Both the position numbers and the translations under genes were made by a program. Shown here one piece after another: positions 38,104 to 47,514 of a stretch of DNA of 64,000 nucleotides. Each line of letters begins with the position of its first letter. Position 1 is the first letter of the stretch. Under the pieces are notes generated by a model. The model saw nothing but the letters and a program-made list of their open reading frames with translations, did no database searches and was not told the origin of the DNA. This DNA is from Neisseria mucosa (GTDB lineage Bacteria; Pseudomonadota; Gammaproteobacteria; Burkholderiales; Neisseriaceae): NCBI RefSeq assembly GCF_013267835.1, contig NZ_CP053939.1, forward strand, positions 124,001-188,000, written 5' to 3'.

Positions 38104-39162
38104 TTATGGTGTAGGATTGTTACTTTTGCCTCGCTTCAAATGTTTTTGGTAGGCGACGACGTAATCGGCCTTGCTCAAGCCCGCCAATACGCGGATGTGG
38201 GCGGCGGCGGATTTGGACATGGATTCCAAGGTATAGCCGCCCTCCAGTACGGAAACGACACGTCCCTGACAGCTTGCCGTTGCTTGGACGATTTTGTGCG
38301 TCAGCCAGGCAAAGTCGGCTTCATGCAGGTTCAGACGGCCTGTTTCGTCTTGTTTGTGCCCGTCAAAACCTGCCGAAAGCAACACCAACTCGGGGCGGAA
38401 GGCCGTGAGCTTGGGCAGCCATTGTTCGCGGATGGTCGTGCGGAAGATACGGCTGCCTGTGCCCGGTTTGAGGGGCGTATGCAGCATATTCTTATTGCCG
38501 GCGTATTGTTCTGCCTGAGGGAAGGGGAAGATGTCGGTTTCAAACAGGTTGAAAAACATCACGCGCGGATCGTCTTGGAGAATCTCCGCCGTACCGTCGC
38601 CGAAGTGAACGTCGAAATCGATGACGGCGATGCGTTGCAAGCGGTATTGGGCAATGGCATGCATCACGCCGGCGGCAACGTTGTTGATCAGGCAAAAGCC
38701 GCCGGCGCTGTTGCTGTGGGCATGGTGGCCTGGCGGGCGGATGGCGCAAAAAGCATGCCAGGCCTTTTTGTTCATCACCATATCGACTGCCTTGACGACG
38801 GCACCGGCCGCAAAACGGGCGGCTTGAAGGGAGTCGTGGCAGATGACGGTATCGTCGTCGATACGGTGGATTTTACCGGGGAGCGGCTGGGCGGCTTCCA
38901 ACTCGTGTAGATAGTTGCGCGAGTGGACCAATGCCAGTTGCGCATCTTTGATTTCCGGTGCTTCGGCGGTTTGCAGGCGACGCCAAATGCCTTCTTGTTT
39001 TAAGGCGGTTTGAATGGCGCTGATGCGTTCGGGCCTGTCGGGATGGTTGGGCCCCGGCTGGTGCTGTAGGAATATCGGATGCGAAATCCATACGGTGCGG
39101 GCGTTTTTGCCAAACAAACGGCGCAGGCGGGTGCTGATGCGCCAAAGGATTTTTTTGAACAT
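38104..39162 (-). CDS. histone deacetylase-like deacetylase
   Basis: A 352-residue zinc hydrolase of the HDAC/AcuC/acetylpolyamine amidohydrolase superfamily. Key elements are RPPGHHA (catalytic His pair), DFDVHFGDGT (zinc Asp and His) and SAGFDGHKQDETGRL, with GGY near the end. The substrate could be an acetylated polyamine, protein or small metabolite. I place the start at ATG 39162 (MFKKILWRIS); the longer frame to 39360 runs into yajC and a DUS. It is divergent from yajC-secDF. Confidence 0.88.
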   Translation of the reverse strand: MFKKILWRISTRLRRLFGKNARTVWISHPIFLQHQPGPNHPDRPERISAIQTALKQEGIWRRLQTAEAPEIKDAQLALVHSRNYLHELEAAQPLPGKIHRIDDDTVICHDSLQAARFAAGAVVKAVDMVMNKKAWHAFCAIRPPGHHAHSNSAGGFCLINNVAAGVMHAIAQYRLQRIAVIDFDVHFGDGTAEILQDDPRVMFFNLFETDIFPFPQAEQYAGNKNMLHTPLKPGTGSRIFRTTIREQWLPKLTAFRPELVLLSAGFDGHKQDETGRLNLHEADFAWLTHKIVQATASCQGRVVSVLEGGYTLESMSKSAAAHIRVLAGLSKADYVVAYQKHLKRGKSNNPTP

Positions 39163-39339
39163 GGAACAGTATGTGTCGGACAAGTCGTAAAGACTGCTAA
39201 ATATGGTTAATAAATACGGAAATACTTGGAAATTTTTCAGACGGCCTTTAGAATAGCTCAATTTTGCAGTCCAACCAATGTGTTTGATTGCAGTGTGCAG
39301 TTTTTTACTTAATCTAAAACTTGAAAGAACGGATATATT

Positions 39340-39606
39340 ATGAATCAAGCAGTGGCTCAATTTGCCCCTTTAGTGCTGATCATGGTGGTGTTTTACTTCC
39401 TGATTATGCGTCCTCAACAAAAGAAATTCAAAGCGCACCAAGCGATGTTGGCCGCTTTGAAAGTCGGCGATAAAGTCGTTTTGGCGGCAGGTTTCAAAGG
39501 CCGCGTGACCAAAGTCGGCGAGCAATTCTACACTGTCGACATCGGCCAAGGTGCGAAAATCGAAGTGGAAGTTGAGCGCAACGCGATTGCCGCGAAAGCC
39601 GAATAA
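39340..39606 (+). CDS. yajC: Sec translocon accessory protein YajC
   Basis: A small inner-membrane protein that joins SecDF. The 88-residue protein has one membrane helix (LVLIMVVFYFLIM) followed by RPQQKKFKAHQAML, the YajC signature, and a small beta domain. It heads yajC-secD-secF with 75 bp to secD. Confidence 0.95.
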   Translation: MNQAVAQFAPLVLIMVVFYFLIMRPQQKKFKAHQAMLAALKVGDKVVLAAGFKGRVTKVGEQFYTVDIGQGAKIEVEVERNAIAAKAE

Positions 39607-39681
39607 TCCGTTTTTTTGCAAAAAGCCGCCTCATTTTCCGAGCGCGGCTGTTTGCCTTTATAAATAAAGCAAAGGTTTACC

Positions 39682-41535
39682 ATGAACCGTTATCCTTTAT
39701 GGAAATACCTGCTGATTGCGTTCACGATTGTGGTTGCGGCTGTTTACTCGCTGCCCAACCTTTTCGGTGAAACGCCTGCCGTACAGGTATCGACCAACCG
39801 ACAAGCCATCGTGATCAACGATCAAACCCAGTCTAAAGTGGATGCCGCGCTGAAACAGGCGGGTATTCAGACTGATGGTATGTTCATCGTCGACAACTCG
39901 CTGAAAGTGCGTTTCAAAGATACCGAAACGCAATTGAAAGCGCGCGACGTCATCGAAAATACTTTGGGCGAAGGTTATATTACCGCGCTCAACCTGTTGG
40001 CAGACAGCCCTGAGTGGATGGCGAAAATTAAAGCCAATCCGATGTTCTTGGGTCTGGACTTGCGCGGCGGCGTGCATTTCACCATGCAGGTGGACATGAA
40101 AGCCGCGATGCAGAAAACGTTTGAACGTTATTCCGGCGACATCCGCCGCGAATTGCGCCGCGAAAAAATCCGTACCGGCACGGTGCATCAGACTGAAAAC
40201 GGTCTGACCGTGCCTTTGCAAGATGCTGCCGATGTACAAAAAGCCTTGCCTCAGTTGCAAAAATTGTTCCCTGAAGCCACGCTGCTGCCGGACGGCAACA
40301 ATATCGTGCTGACTTTGTCTGAAGAGGCAATCAATAAAGTACGTTCTGATGCGGTTAAACAAAACATCAATACGTTGCACAACCGTGTGAACGAATTGGG
40401 CGTAGCCGAACCGGTTATCCAACAATCCGGCCTTGACCGCATTGTCGTACAGCTGCCGGGCGTGCAAGATACTGCCAAAGCCAAAGACATTATCGGCCGT
40501 ACCGCGACTTTGGAAGTGCGCATGGTGGAAGACGATCCGATCAAACTGCAAGAAGCTTTGAACGGCAATGTGCCGACCGGTTACGAATTGCTGTCAAGTG
40601 GTGGCGATCATCCGGAAACTATTTTGGTCAACAAACAAGTTGAACTGACCGGCGACAACATCAACGACGCGCAACCTAGCTTTGACCAAATGGGCGCGCC
40701 TGCCGTGAGCCTGAGCCTGGATAGTGCGGGCGGCAGCATTTTTGGCGAATTGACTTCGGCCAATGTGGGTAAACGTATGGCTATGGTGTTGATCGACCAA
40801 GGTAAATCCGAAGTCGTTACCGCACCTGTCATCCGTGCCGCCATTACCGGCGGCCGCGTGGAGATTTCCGGCAGCATGACGACAGCCGAAGCCAACGATA
40901 CTTCATTGTTGCTGCGTGCCGGTTCGCTGGCCGCACCGATGCAGATTGTTGAAGAACGTACCATCGGCCCGTCTTTGGGTAAAGAAAACATTGAAAAAGG
41001 TTTCCACTCTACCTTGTGGGGCTTTGCCGCTGTTGCTGCATTCATGGTGATTTACTACCGCTTGATGGGTTTCTTCTCTACCATTGCCTTGAGTACCAAT
41101 ATCTTGTTTTTGGTGGGTATTTTGTCTGCCATGCAGGCAACGCTGACCTTGCCGGGTATTGCCGCCTTGGCCTTGACCTTGGGTATGGCGATTGACTCCA
41201 ACGTGTTGATTAATGAACGTATCCGTGAGGAATTGCGTGCCGGTGTCGCACCGCAGCAGGCCATCAACCTCGGTTTCCAACACGCTTGGGCAACCATTGT
41301 CGACTCCAACTTGACCTCTCTGATTGCCGGTATCGCTTTGTTGGTATTCGGTTCCGGCCCGGTACGCGGTTTTGCGGTTGTACACTGTATCGGTATTCTG
41401 ACTTCGATGTATTCATCCGTGGTCGTGTTCCGTGCTTTGGTCAACTTGTGGTACGGCCGCCGTCGCAAATTGCAAAATATTTCCATCGGTTCGGTATGGA
41501 AGCCGAAAGCTGAAATGGCAGAAGGCAAGGAGTAA
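39682..41535 (+). CDS. secD: protein translocase subunit SecD
   Basis: A proton-driven membrane protein that assists Sec-dependent export. The 617-residue protein has an N-terminal helix, the LGLDLRGGVHF motif (D1) and six-helix membrane domain with LTLPGIAALALTLGMAIDSNVLINERIREE (in outline). The periplasmic P1 domain lies between. It is followed after 3 bp by secF; the ribosome site AAGGAG of secF lies at the secD end. Normal length and gene order. Confidence 0.97.
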   Translation: MNRYPLWKYLLIAFTIVVAAVYSLPNLFGETPAVQVSTNRQAIVINDQTQSKVDAALKQAGIQTDGMFIVDNSLKVRFKDTETQLKARDVIENTLGEGYITALNLLADSPEWMAKIKANPMFLGLDLRGGVHFTMQVDMKAAMQKTFERYSGDIRRELRREKIRTGTVHQTENGLTVPLQDAADVQKALPQLQKLFPEATLLPDGNNIVLTLSEEAINKVRSDAVKQNINTLHNRVNELGVAEPVIQQSGLDRIVVQLPGVQDTAKAKDIIGRTATLEVRMVEDDPIKLQEALNGNVPTGYELLSSGGDHPETILVNKQVELTGDNINDAQPSFDQMGAPAVSLSLDSAGGSIFGELTSANVGKRMAMVLIDQGKSEVVTAPVIRAAITGGRVEISGSMTTAEANDTSLLLRAGSLAAPMQIVEERTIGPSLGKENIEKGFHSTLWGFAAVAAFMVIYYRLMGFFSTIALSTNILFLVGILSAMQATLTLPGIAALALTLGMAIDSNVLINERIREELRAGVAPQQAINLGFQHAWATIVDSNLTSLIAGIALLVFGSGPVRGFAVVHCIGILTSMYSSVVVFRALVNLWYGRRRKLQNISIGSVWKPKAEMAEGKE

Positions 41536-41538
41536 AAC

Positions 41539-42474
41539 ATGGAATTATTTAAAATCAAACGCGATATTCCGTTTATGAGCTACGGCAAACTGACGACTTT
41601 TATTTCGTTGGTTACGTTTATCGCCGCCGTGTTCTTTTTGGTAACCAAAGGCCTGAATTTCTCCGTCGAATTTACCGGCGGTACGGTGATGGAAGTCCAA
41701 TATCAGCAGGGCGTTGATGTGAATAAAACACGCGAACGCCTCGATACGCTGAAAATGGGTGATGTACAGGTTCAGGCCTTGGGTACGAACAAGCACATCA
41801 TGATCCGCCTGCCGAACAAAGAAGGCGTAACCTCCGCCCAATTGTCCAACCAAGTGATGGATTTGCTGAAAAAAGACAATCCTGACGTTACCTTGCGCCA
41901 AGTCGAATTCATCGGCCCTCAAGTCGGCGAAGAATTGGTCACCAATGGTTTGATGGCATTAGGCTTCGTGGTGGCAGGTATTATTATTTACTTGTCCATG
42001 CGTTTTGAGTGGCGTTTTGCAGTGTCCGCGATTATTGCGAATATGCACGATATCGTGATTATTCTCGGCTGTTTCGCCTTCTTCCAATGGGAATTCTCAT
42101 TGACTGTCTTGGCAGGTATTTTGGCAGTTTTGGGTTATTCCGTGAACGAATCTGTGGTTGTGTTTGACCGTATTCGTGAAAACTTCCGTAAGCCGCATAT
42201 GCGCGGCCACACTGTGCCGGAAGTCATCGACAACGCGATTACCGCGACCATGAGCCGTACTATCATTACCCACGGCTCGACCGAGGCAATGGTTGTTTCT
42301 ATGCTGGTGTTCGGCGGAGCGGCCTTGCACGGCTTCTCTATGGCGCTGACCATCGGTATCGTGTTCGGTATTTACTCTTCCGTATTGGTTGCCAGCCCGC
42401 TCTTGCTGATGTTTGGCTTGAGCCGTGAGAACATTGCCAAAGAAGTGAAGAAAAAAGAAGAAGTGGTAGTTTAA
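41539..42474 (+). CDS. secF: protein translocase subunit SecF
   Basis: The partner of SecD. The 311-residue protein has the N-terminal helix, GLNFSVEFTGGT motif and six membrane helices with LAVLGYSVNESVVVFDRIREN, and ends in a charged Lys/Glu tail. It closes yajC-secD-secF and is followed by a DUS terminator. Confidence 0.97.
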   Translation: MELFKIKRDIPFMSYGKLTTFISLVTFIAAVFFLVTKGLNFSVEFTGGTVMEVQYQQGVDVNKTRERLDTLKMGDVQVQALGTNKHIMIRLPNKEGVTSAQLSNQVMDLLKKDNPDVTLRQVEFIGPQVGEELVTNGLMALGFVVAGIIIYLSMRFEWRFAVSAIIANMHDIVIILGCFAFFQWEFSLTVLAGILAVLGYSVNESVVVFDRIRENFRKPHMRGHTVPEVIDNAITATMSRTIITHGSTEAMVVSMLVFGGAALHGFSMALTIGIVFGIYSSVLVASPLLLMFGLSRENIAKEVKKKEEVVV

Positions 42475-42797
42475 TCGTTGCAATACTTCGATAAAGGCCG
42501 TCTGAAAATTGATTGAATCAGTTTTCAGACGGCCTTTTGTATTTAAATTTCAGAATATTTTATTTTGATGAAATCAGAGGGGATAAATGTGAAAGAAAAA
42601 GAAAAAATAGGAATAATATAATTTTGTGATGAATCAAGTTTATTGTCTGATATGCCCTTAATTGCTTGTCAGTCCCAATATTTTAAAACATAATACTTTT
42701 GCCCCCGATGCTGGAGTTTTACTACAAGTACATGATTTAAAAAAATCTGTCGGGTGTGCAGACCCTGCCAATCAACCTCAAATAAGGAAGGTTAAGA
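42475..42797. other. AT-rich intergenic region
   Basis: 323 bp between secF and the PfkB kinase gene. The left part is the secF terminator (42493-42537). The rest is AT-rich and presumably holds the kinase promoter. No open frame, RNA or repeat was recognised. Confidence 0.5.
42493..42537. terminator. inverted-DUS terminator of secF
   Basis: AAAGGCCGTCTGAAAA pairs with its complement around a 13-base loop, with T run. Confidence 0.8.
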
Positions 42798-43679
42798 ATG
42801 AAAGTAACCAGTTTCGGCGAAGTGCTGTGGGACGATTTTCCAAACGGAAAAGTATTGGGTGGCGCGCCTTTGAATGTTGCTGTCCGTTTGCAGTCTTTGG
42901 GTATCGATGCTGCCATCATCAGCCGTCGCGGCGATGATGCCGATGGCGAGGAATTGCTGCGCCAGGTCCAAAGCAAAAACGTCAATACTGATTATTTGCA
43001 GGTTTGCCAAGAATGCGCGACCAGTTTGGTAAAAGTACACTTGGACAAGTCTGGCAGTGCGTCTTATGAGATTGTTTATCCTTGCGCGTGGGACAGGATT
43101 TCGAATGATAATGCGGCAATCAAACGAGTGGCGGAATCCGATGCTTTTGTTTTTGGCAGCTTGGCAACCCGTGACGAGATTTCGCGTAAAAGCCTGGATG
43201 TTTTATTGAAAGAAGCCAAGTTTAAAATTTTTGACGTTAATCTGCGCAAGCCGCATTACGATATTGACCGCTTGTTGGAGACCATGAAACAGTCCGATAT
43301 GGTCAAACTCAATGATGATGAGCTGTATGAGTTGGCTGCGGCTTACGGCTCTCCTTATCACAGTATCGAACAAAATATCAGCTATCTTGTTAAGCTGACC
43401 GGTGTCAAAATCTTGTGTGTGACTTTGGGCAGCCATGGCGCGGTTTTGTATAAGGACGGCGAGATGTACCGTCATTGCGGTTTCCGAGTTAAAGTGGTGG
43501 ATACTGTCGGCTCGGGCGACAGCTTTCTTGGTGGTTTGACTTACAAGCTGCTCAATAATGCGCCTCCTCAAGAAGCCATTACTTTTGCTTGTGCGTTGGG
43601 CGCGTTGGTTGCTTCGCGTCATGGTGCAACGGCGGATATTTCTTTGGAAGAAGTTGAAGCGTTTATGAATCCTGCTTGA
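42798..43679 (+). CDS. PfkB-family carbohydrate kinase
   Basis: A 293-residue ribokinase/PfkB kinase, likely a fructokinase. The N-terminal motif LGGAPLNVAVRLQSLG and the C-terminal catalytic motif VVDTVGSGDSFLGGLTYKLL (Asp in GSGDSF as base) are both present. GEVLWDDFP at the start resembles bacterial fructokinases. The sugar is inferred, not shown. ATG 42798 has AAGGAAGG upstream. It stands alone with a DUS terminator after it. Confidence 0.88.
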   Translation: MKVTSFGEVLWDDFPNGKVLGGAPLNVAVRLQSLGIDAAIISRRGDDADGEELLRQVQSKNVNTDYLQVCQECATSLVKVHLDKSGSASYEIVYPCAWDRISNDNAAIKRVAESDAFVFGSLATRDEISRKSLDVLLKEAKFKIFDVNLRKPHYDIDRLLETMKQSDMVKLNDDELYELAAAYGSPYHSIEQNISYLVKLTGVKILCVTLGSHGAVLYKDGEMYRHCGFRVKVVDTVGSGDSFLGGLTYKLLNNAPPQEAITFACALGALVASRHGATADISLEEVEAFMNPA

Positions 43680-43701
43680 TATTTTGACAAGAGACGTAAA
43701 A

Positions 43702-43743
43702 AGGCCGTCTGAAAACCATTAAATCAGGTTTTCAGACGGCCTG
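43702..43743. terminator. inverted-DUS hairpin between converging genes
   Basis: AGGCCGTCTGAAAACC pairs with its complement around a 10-base loop, between the kinase and the nitroreductase genes. Confidence 0.8.
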
Positions 43744-43757
43744 AGTATTTTCAGGCT

Positions 43758-44315
43758 TTACCAATAAGTGGTAAAGCATTCCAGGTTGGTATTTTTCGGG
43801 CCGCCGCCTTCTTCGGTCGGCGAGCCAATCATCATCAGGCCGATGATTTTGTCTTTGTCGGTACACTCAAATGCTTCGCGCAACAATGGGCTGTTGACCC
43901 ACATGCCCGTAATCCAAACATTGTCGAAGCCTTGAGCAGAAGCAGCCAGTTGTAAAGCATAGGCGGCACAGCCGGCAGTCAGCATTTGTTCCCATTCAGG
44001 TTTGGGTTTTGCCACTTCACGGTTCGGCGCAAATGTAACGCCGATAATCATAGGCGCCATGTTGCCGACACGTTCGGCCTTTTTCATGGCATCATCACCG
44101 AAGTTGAGTTCGGTAACGGTCTTGCTCAACAGCTCGCGGAAACGTTGCAAGCCGGTCTCGCTTTGAATAACGGTAAAGCGGTAGGGGCGCATATTGCCGT
44201 GATCGGGCACTTGTGTTGCCGCTTGCAGCATTTGTTCCAGTTGCTTGGCATTGGGTGCCGGAGCAGCCAGTTTTTTGGAAGAGCGACGTGTGGTCAGGAG
44301 ATTTAAGGCATCCAT
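43758..44315 (-). CDS. nitroreductase family protein (YdjA-like)
   Basis: A 185-residue FMN nitroreductase of the short YdjA-like group. It has LLTTRRSSKKLAAPAPN (FMN-binding Arg pair), QVPDHGNMRPYRFTVI, and GSPTEEGGG near the end. It would act as a dimer and reduce an unknown substrate. It is isolated between terminators upstream and downstream. Confidence 0.9.
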   Translation of the reverse strand: MDALNLLTTRRSSKKLAAPAPNAKQLEQMLQAATQVPDHGNMRPYRFTVIQSETGLQRFRELLSKTVTELNFGDDAMKKAERVGNMAPMIIGVTFAPNREVAKPKPEWEQMLTAGCAAYALQLAASAQGFDNVWITGMWVNSPLLREAFECTDKDKIIGLMMIGSPTEEGGGPKNTNLECFTTYW

Positions 44316-44388
44316 GTTTTATTCTTTCTTGTGAACTTGAATGAGAATAATTATATAGCGGAAAGATAAATAAATCAGCAAAAGACTG

Positions 44389-44419
44389 AGGCCGTCTGAA
44401 TTCAGGTTTCAGACGGCCT
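44389..44419. terminator. inverted-DUS hairpin downstream of the RTX gene
   Basis: AGGCCGTCTGAA pairs with TTCAGACGGCCT around a 7-base loop, just after the stop of the leftward RTX gene. Confidence 0.75.
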
Positions 44420-44426
44420 TTGGGTT

Positions 44427-47165
44427 TTACAGGATACCGTTGTTTTGCGTATTTTCAGTAATCAGTGCTTTGCTGATTTCGTCGGCGGTGTAACTCTTAC
44501 CGCTTTCAAATACAAAGCTGTCGATATTATTGTTGGCAATATCATGGATGGTCAGGGTGTCGCCTGTATCTTTGATGGTTAAGACCCAATCATCGCCGGT
44601 TTTCAACTGTAAATCTTTCAGCGTCAGCCCTTCTTTGAAAAGGACTTGGGTATCGCTGCCACCATACGGATTAAAGGTGTCGTTGCCGCTGTTTCTGCCA
44701 AACATGATGATGGTGTTGTCGGCACCCGGATCGGTAATGGTGTCGTTGCCGCCGGCTGTATCGACGATGTTGATGCCGCGGCCCAAAGTAATGGTTTCAT
44801 CACTGCGGTTGCCCCTGTATTCGACAACAGAAGTGTAACGCGACAAATCTAAATCGCTGTTGTCGCTATCGGCATGGATGGTGTGGTTGAAGTTGTTGTA
44901 CACATCCCGGTTGAGTTCTTCAACGGGTTGGCCGGTGTATTGGACGATGTTTTTGTTGCCGATCATGTGCGGGATAGACAGTTTGAAGTGGTTGATCAGT
45001 TCGCCCGTGCTGTATGAGGCATTGCCGTCAAACTGAAACTCGGAAATCGCCCCATAAATACCGCTTTGATTTTTGATAGTCAAAACATCGTCTGTGCCTT
45101 TGATGTGGATATGCCAAGTGTCGCCATCCAGCAGGGGGGGAGATACAAATTGGTTGCTGTCGGGCAGGTCGGCAATATCGGTTTTGTCGTAACCTTTTTT
45201 AACGGTAATTTCAAGGTCGTCAAGGGTAATGCCGCCGCTAAATTTCACGGTGTTGGCGTTGAGCGTGTGCAGGCCGGCCTCGTTGTCGAAACCGAAGTTG
45301 TAGTCGAAAATGGTGTCGTGTCCGTAACCTTTTCCGAAAACATAGGTGTCGTTGTGTTCGCCGCCTTCCAGATAATCATTGCCTGCGCCGCCGTCGAGTA
45401 AGTCTGCGCCTACATGAGCATAGAGTTTGTCGTTACCGTTGCCGCCGTAGAGTTTATCGTCGGAAGCGGGTTCGTTGCCGTAATAGGTTTCGCTGTGTTC
45501 GCGCAAGATGTCATCGCCATCGTGGCCATAGAGGATGTCGCGGCCGTCATTGCCGCCGTCGATTTCATTGTTGCCTGCATCGCCATGCAAGGTATCGTCG
45601 CCGTTTGTACCGACAAATTTGATGGTTTCGGCTTTCAGGGCTTGGAAGGCTTGTTGGAACTGCGCGGCAGTGTAGGTTTGGTCGTTAAACTGGAAACGGT
45701 CGATGGAAACGCTGCCATCTGCGCCGATTTGGTTTTGAATCAGGGCTGAACCTTGCTCAGAAGTAATTTCCCAGCTTTGGCTGCCGTCGTCGTTATGAAT
45801 GGTCTTCAGGTTGAGCTTGGCATTGTTCAGGCCGTCTGAAAACTTGAGGGTATTGATGCCTTGGTTGTCTATAATGGTATCGTTGTCGCCGTAGATATAG
45901 GTATCGTTTCCGGCGCCGCCTTTTAGAATGTCTTTGCCGTTGCCGCCCACCAAAACATCGTCTCCAGCATCGCCATTGATGGCATCGTTGCCATCGCCGC
46001 CATCCAGATAATCGTTGCCGTCGCCGCCGTTGAGGTTGTCGTTGCCACCCATGCCGTAAATGGTATCATCACCGCGTCCGCTATTGAGACGGTTGCGGCC
46101 TTCGTTGCCGGTCAGGATGTTATTGCTGTTGTTGCCGGCGGCAAAAATATTGGCTGTGCCGGTCAAGGTAACATTTTCGACGTGGGTGGCGGCAGTATAT
46201 GAAATGCTGCTGAATACGGTGTCTTCGCCGCCGCCAGCTTGTTCAATCACTACGTCTTTTGCGTTATCAACATAGTAAGTGTCATTGCCGTCTCCGCCTT
46301 CCATAATGTCGGCACCGGCTTTGCCGTCGATAATATCATCGCCGGATGTGCCGATCAGGTGGTCATTACCATCGCTGCCATCGATGGTCCGGCCGCTTTC
46401 GGTATGCTCAGTCAGGGAAATATTGAAATATTTGGCAAAGCTGTTTACATCCAGTTTTTGTGTGCCGATGATGAATTGGGAGACTGCCGGCGTTGTGCCG
46501 TTTTGCGTGTATTGGTTTTTGATGGTTAAAACGGCATTGCTGTTTTTCACAGCAATCAGCCAGTCTTGACCGCCGGTTTCGTTGTTTCGGACTTCGACGG
46601 TTAAATCGTTAAGGCTCAGGTCGGTATGGAAGCGGATGCTGTTGTGGCCTTGGTCGTCGATGATGGTGTCTTGTTCGCTTTTGGCAGAGAAAAGGTAGGT
46701 GTCGTCGCCTTCGCCACCTTCAAGCATATCGTTGCCTGCTTCGCCGTTGAGGGTGTCATTGCCTGTTTCGCCGAAAAGACGGTCGTTGCCTTCGCCGCCG
46801 TTGATGAAATCGTTGCCGCCGCCGCCGTGAACGATGTCGTCGCCGCGGCCGCTGTTGAGTCGGTTGCGGCCTTCATTGCCGATGAGGATGTTGTTGCTGT
46901 TGTTGCCTGCGCCGAAGATGTTGGCCGTACCGGTCAAAACAAGGTTTTCAACGTAGTTGGGGAGGGTATAGCTGACGCTGCTGTAAACCGTATCATCGCC
47001 GCCGTTTGGGTCTTCAATGATTGTATCGTCGCTGCGGGTGACATAATAAACGTCATCCCCGGGCGTGCCTGTGGTTGTTTGGGCAAGGGGGGGAGGTTGT
47101 AATTGCTCTGCATGTCGTAATTCAAATTGCGCATTGCGGATGCGGGTTGCTTTTTCGGTTGTCAT
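44427..47165 (-). CDS. RTX-repeat calcium-binding protein
   Basis: A 912-residue repeat protein with several blocks of the calcium-binding nonapeptide GGxGxDxxx, the first at about residues 92-157. Between the blocks are hemolysin-related (HCBP-type) domains with a LTIKNQ or LTIHD motif. A unit starting VENLVLTGTANIF and containing GNEGRNRLNSGRGDD occurs twice, an internal duplication. There is no signal peptide; the C-terminus (about 40 residues ending NTQNNGIL) fits a type I secretion signal, but no HlyB/HlyD/TolC gene is nearby. Start at ATG 47165; the longer frame to 47219 lacks support. Toxin, adhesin or surface-layer roles are all possible; no enzyme domain is visible. Confidence 0.85.
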   Translation of the reverse strand: MTTEKATRIRNAQFELRHAEQLQPPPLAQTTTGTPGDDVYYVTRSDDTIIEDPNGGDDTVYSSVSYTLPNYVENLVLTGTANIFGAGNNSNNILIGNEGRNRLNSGRGDDIVHGGGGNDFINGGEGNDRLFGETGNDTLNGEAGNDMLEGGEGDDTYLFSAKSEQDTIIDDQGHNSIRFHTDLSLNDLTVEVRNNETGGQDWLIAVKNSNAVLTIKNQYTQNGTTPAVSQFIIGTQKLDVNSFAKYFNISLTEHTESGRTIDGSDGNDHLIGTSGDDIIDGKAGADIMEGGDGNDTYYVDNAKDVVIEQAGGGEDTVFSSISYTAATHVENVTLTGTANIFAAGNNSNNILTGNEGRNRLNSGRGDDTIYGMGGNDNLNGGDGNDYLDGGDGNDAINGDAGDDVLVGGNGKDILKGGAGNDTYIYGDNDTIIDNQGINTLKFSDGLNNAKLNLKTIHNDDGSQSWEITSEQGSALIQNQIGADGSVSIDRFQFNDQTYTAAQFQQAFQALKAETIKFVGTNGDDTLHGDAGNNEIDGGNDGRDILYGHDGDDILREHSETYYGNEPASDDKLYGGNGNDKLYAHVGADLLDGGAGNDYLEGGEHNDTYVFGKGYGHDTIFDYNFGFDNEAGLHTLNANTVKFSGGITLDDLEITVKKGYDKTDIADLPDSNQFVSPPLLDGDTWHIHIKGTDDVLTIKNQSGIYGAISEFQFDGNASYSTGELINHFKLSIPHMIGNKNIVQYTGQPVEELNRDVYNNFNHTIHADSDNSDLDLSRYTSVVEYRGNRSDETITLGRGINIVDTAGGNDTITDPGADNTIIMFGRNSGNDTFNPYGGSDTQVLFKEGLTLKDLQLKTGDDWVLTIKDTGDTLTIHDIANNNIDSFVFESGKSYTADEISKALITENTQNNGIL

Positions 47166-47440
47166 GATATTTTCTTTAGATATTGATGAGAGTAACAAGG
47201 AAGTAAACGTATCCGGCATATGGCCGGTATTGCTTAATTTGTATTGTGTTTAGGCTATATATACTAGTGCCGAAATTTGATAAAAACAACAAAAACATTA
47301 AGATATGACAATAATTAGAGAGCCTTGTCGGGCCGTGTTTGCCGTCCCTTCTTTTACTAAATGGTTTTGCCTTGTTTGATTGTTTTGTGCCTTCTATACC
47401 ACACATTGATTTTTATAGTTTCAAACTATGAAGAGTGTAA
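47166..47440. other. AT-rich region upstream of the RTX gene
   Basis: 275 bp with low GC, between the RTX gene start and the infB terminator. It contains TATATA-rich stretches that could be the RTX promoter. No convincing open frame or RNA was found. Confidence 0.45.
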
Positions 47441-47512
47441 AAAGGCCGTCTGAAAAAAAGAAGCAGGTTTCGCATTGCAAAACCTGCTTCTGATTTTTCA
47501 GACGGCCTGTCT
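47441..47512. terminator. nested DUS hairpin downstream of infB
   Basis: AGGCCGTCTGAAAAA pairs with TTTTTCAGACGGCCT outside, and AGAAGCAGGTTT pairs with AAACCTGCTTCT inside, around a short loop. A long, strong two-part stem at the end of rimP-nusA-infB. Confidence 0.8.
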
Positions 47513-47514
47513 GA

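Noticed and set aside
39163..39360. N-terminal extension of the deacetylase to 39360
   Set aside because: It overlaps the start of yajC on the other strand, spans a DUS and lacks a ribosome site; the HDAC fold begins after ATG 39162.
44427..47165. Repetitive DNA considered as a CRISPR or minisatellite array
   Set aside because: The repeats keep frame and encode calcium-binding nonapeptides; spacing and sequence vary as in RTX proteins, not as in CRISPR arrays.
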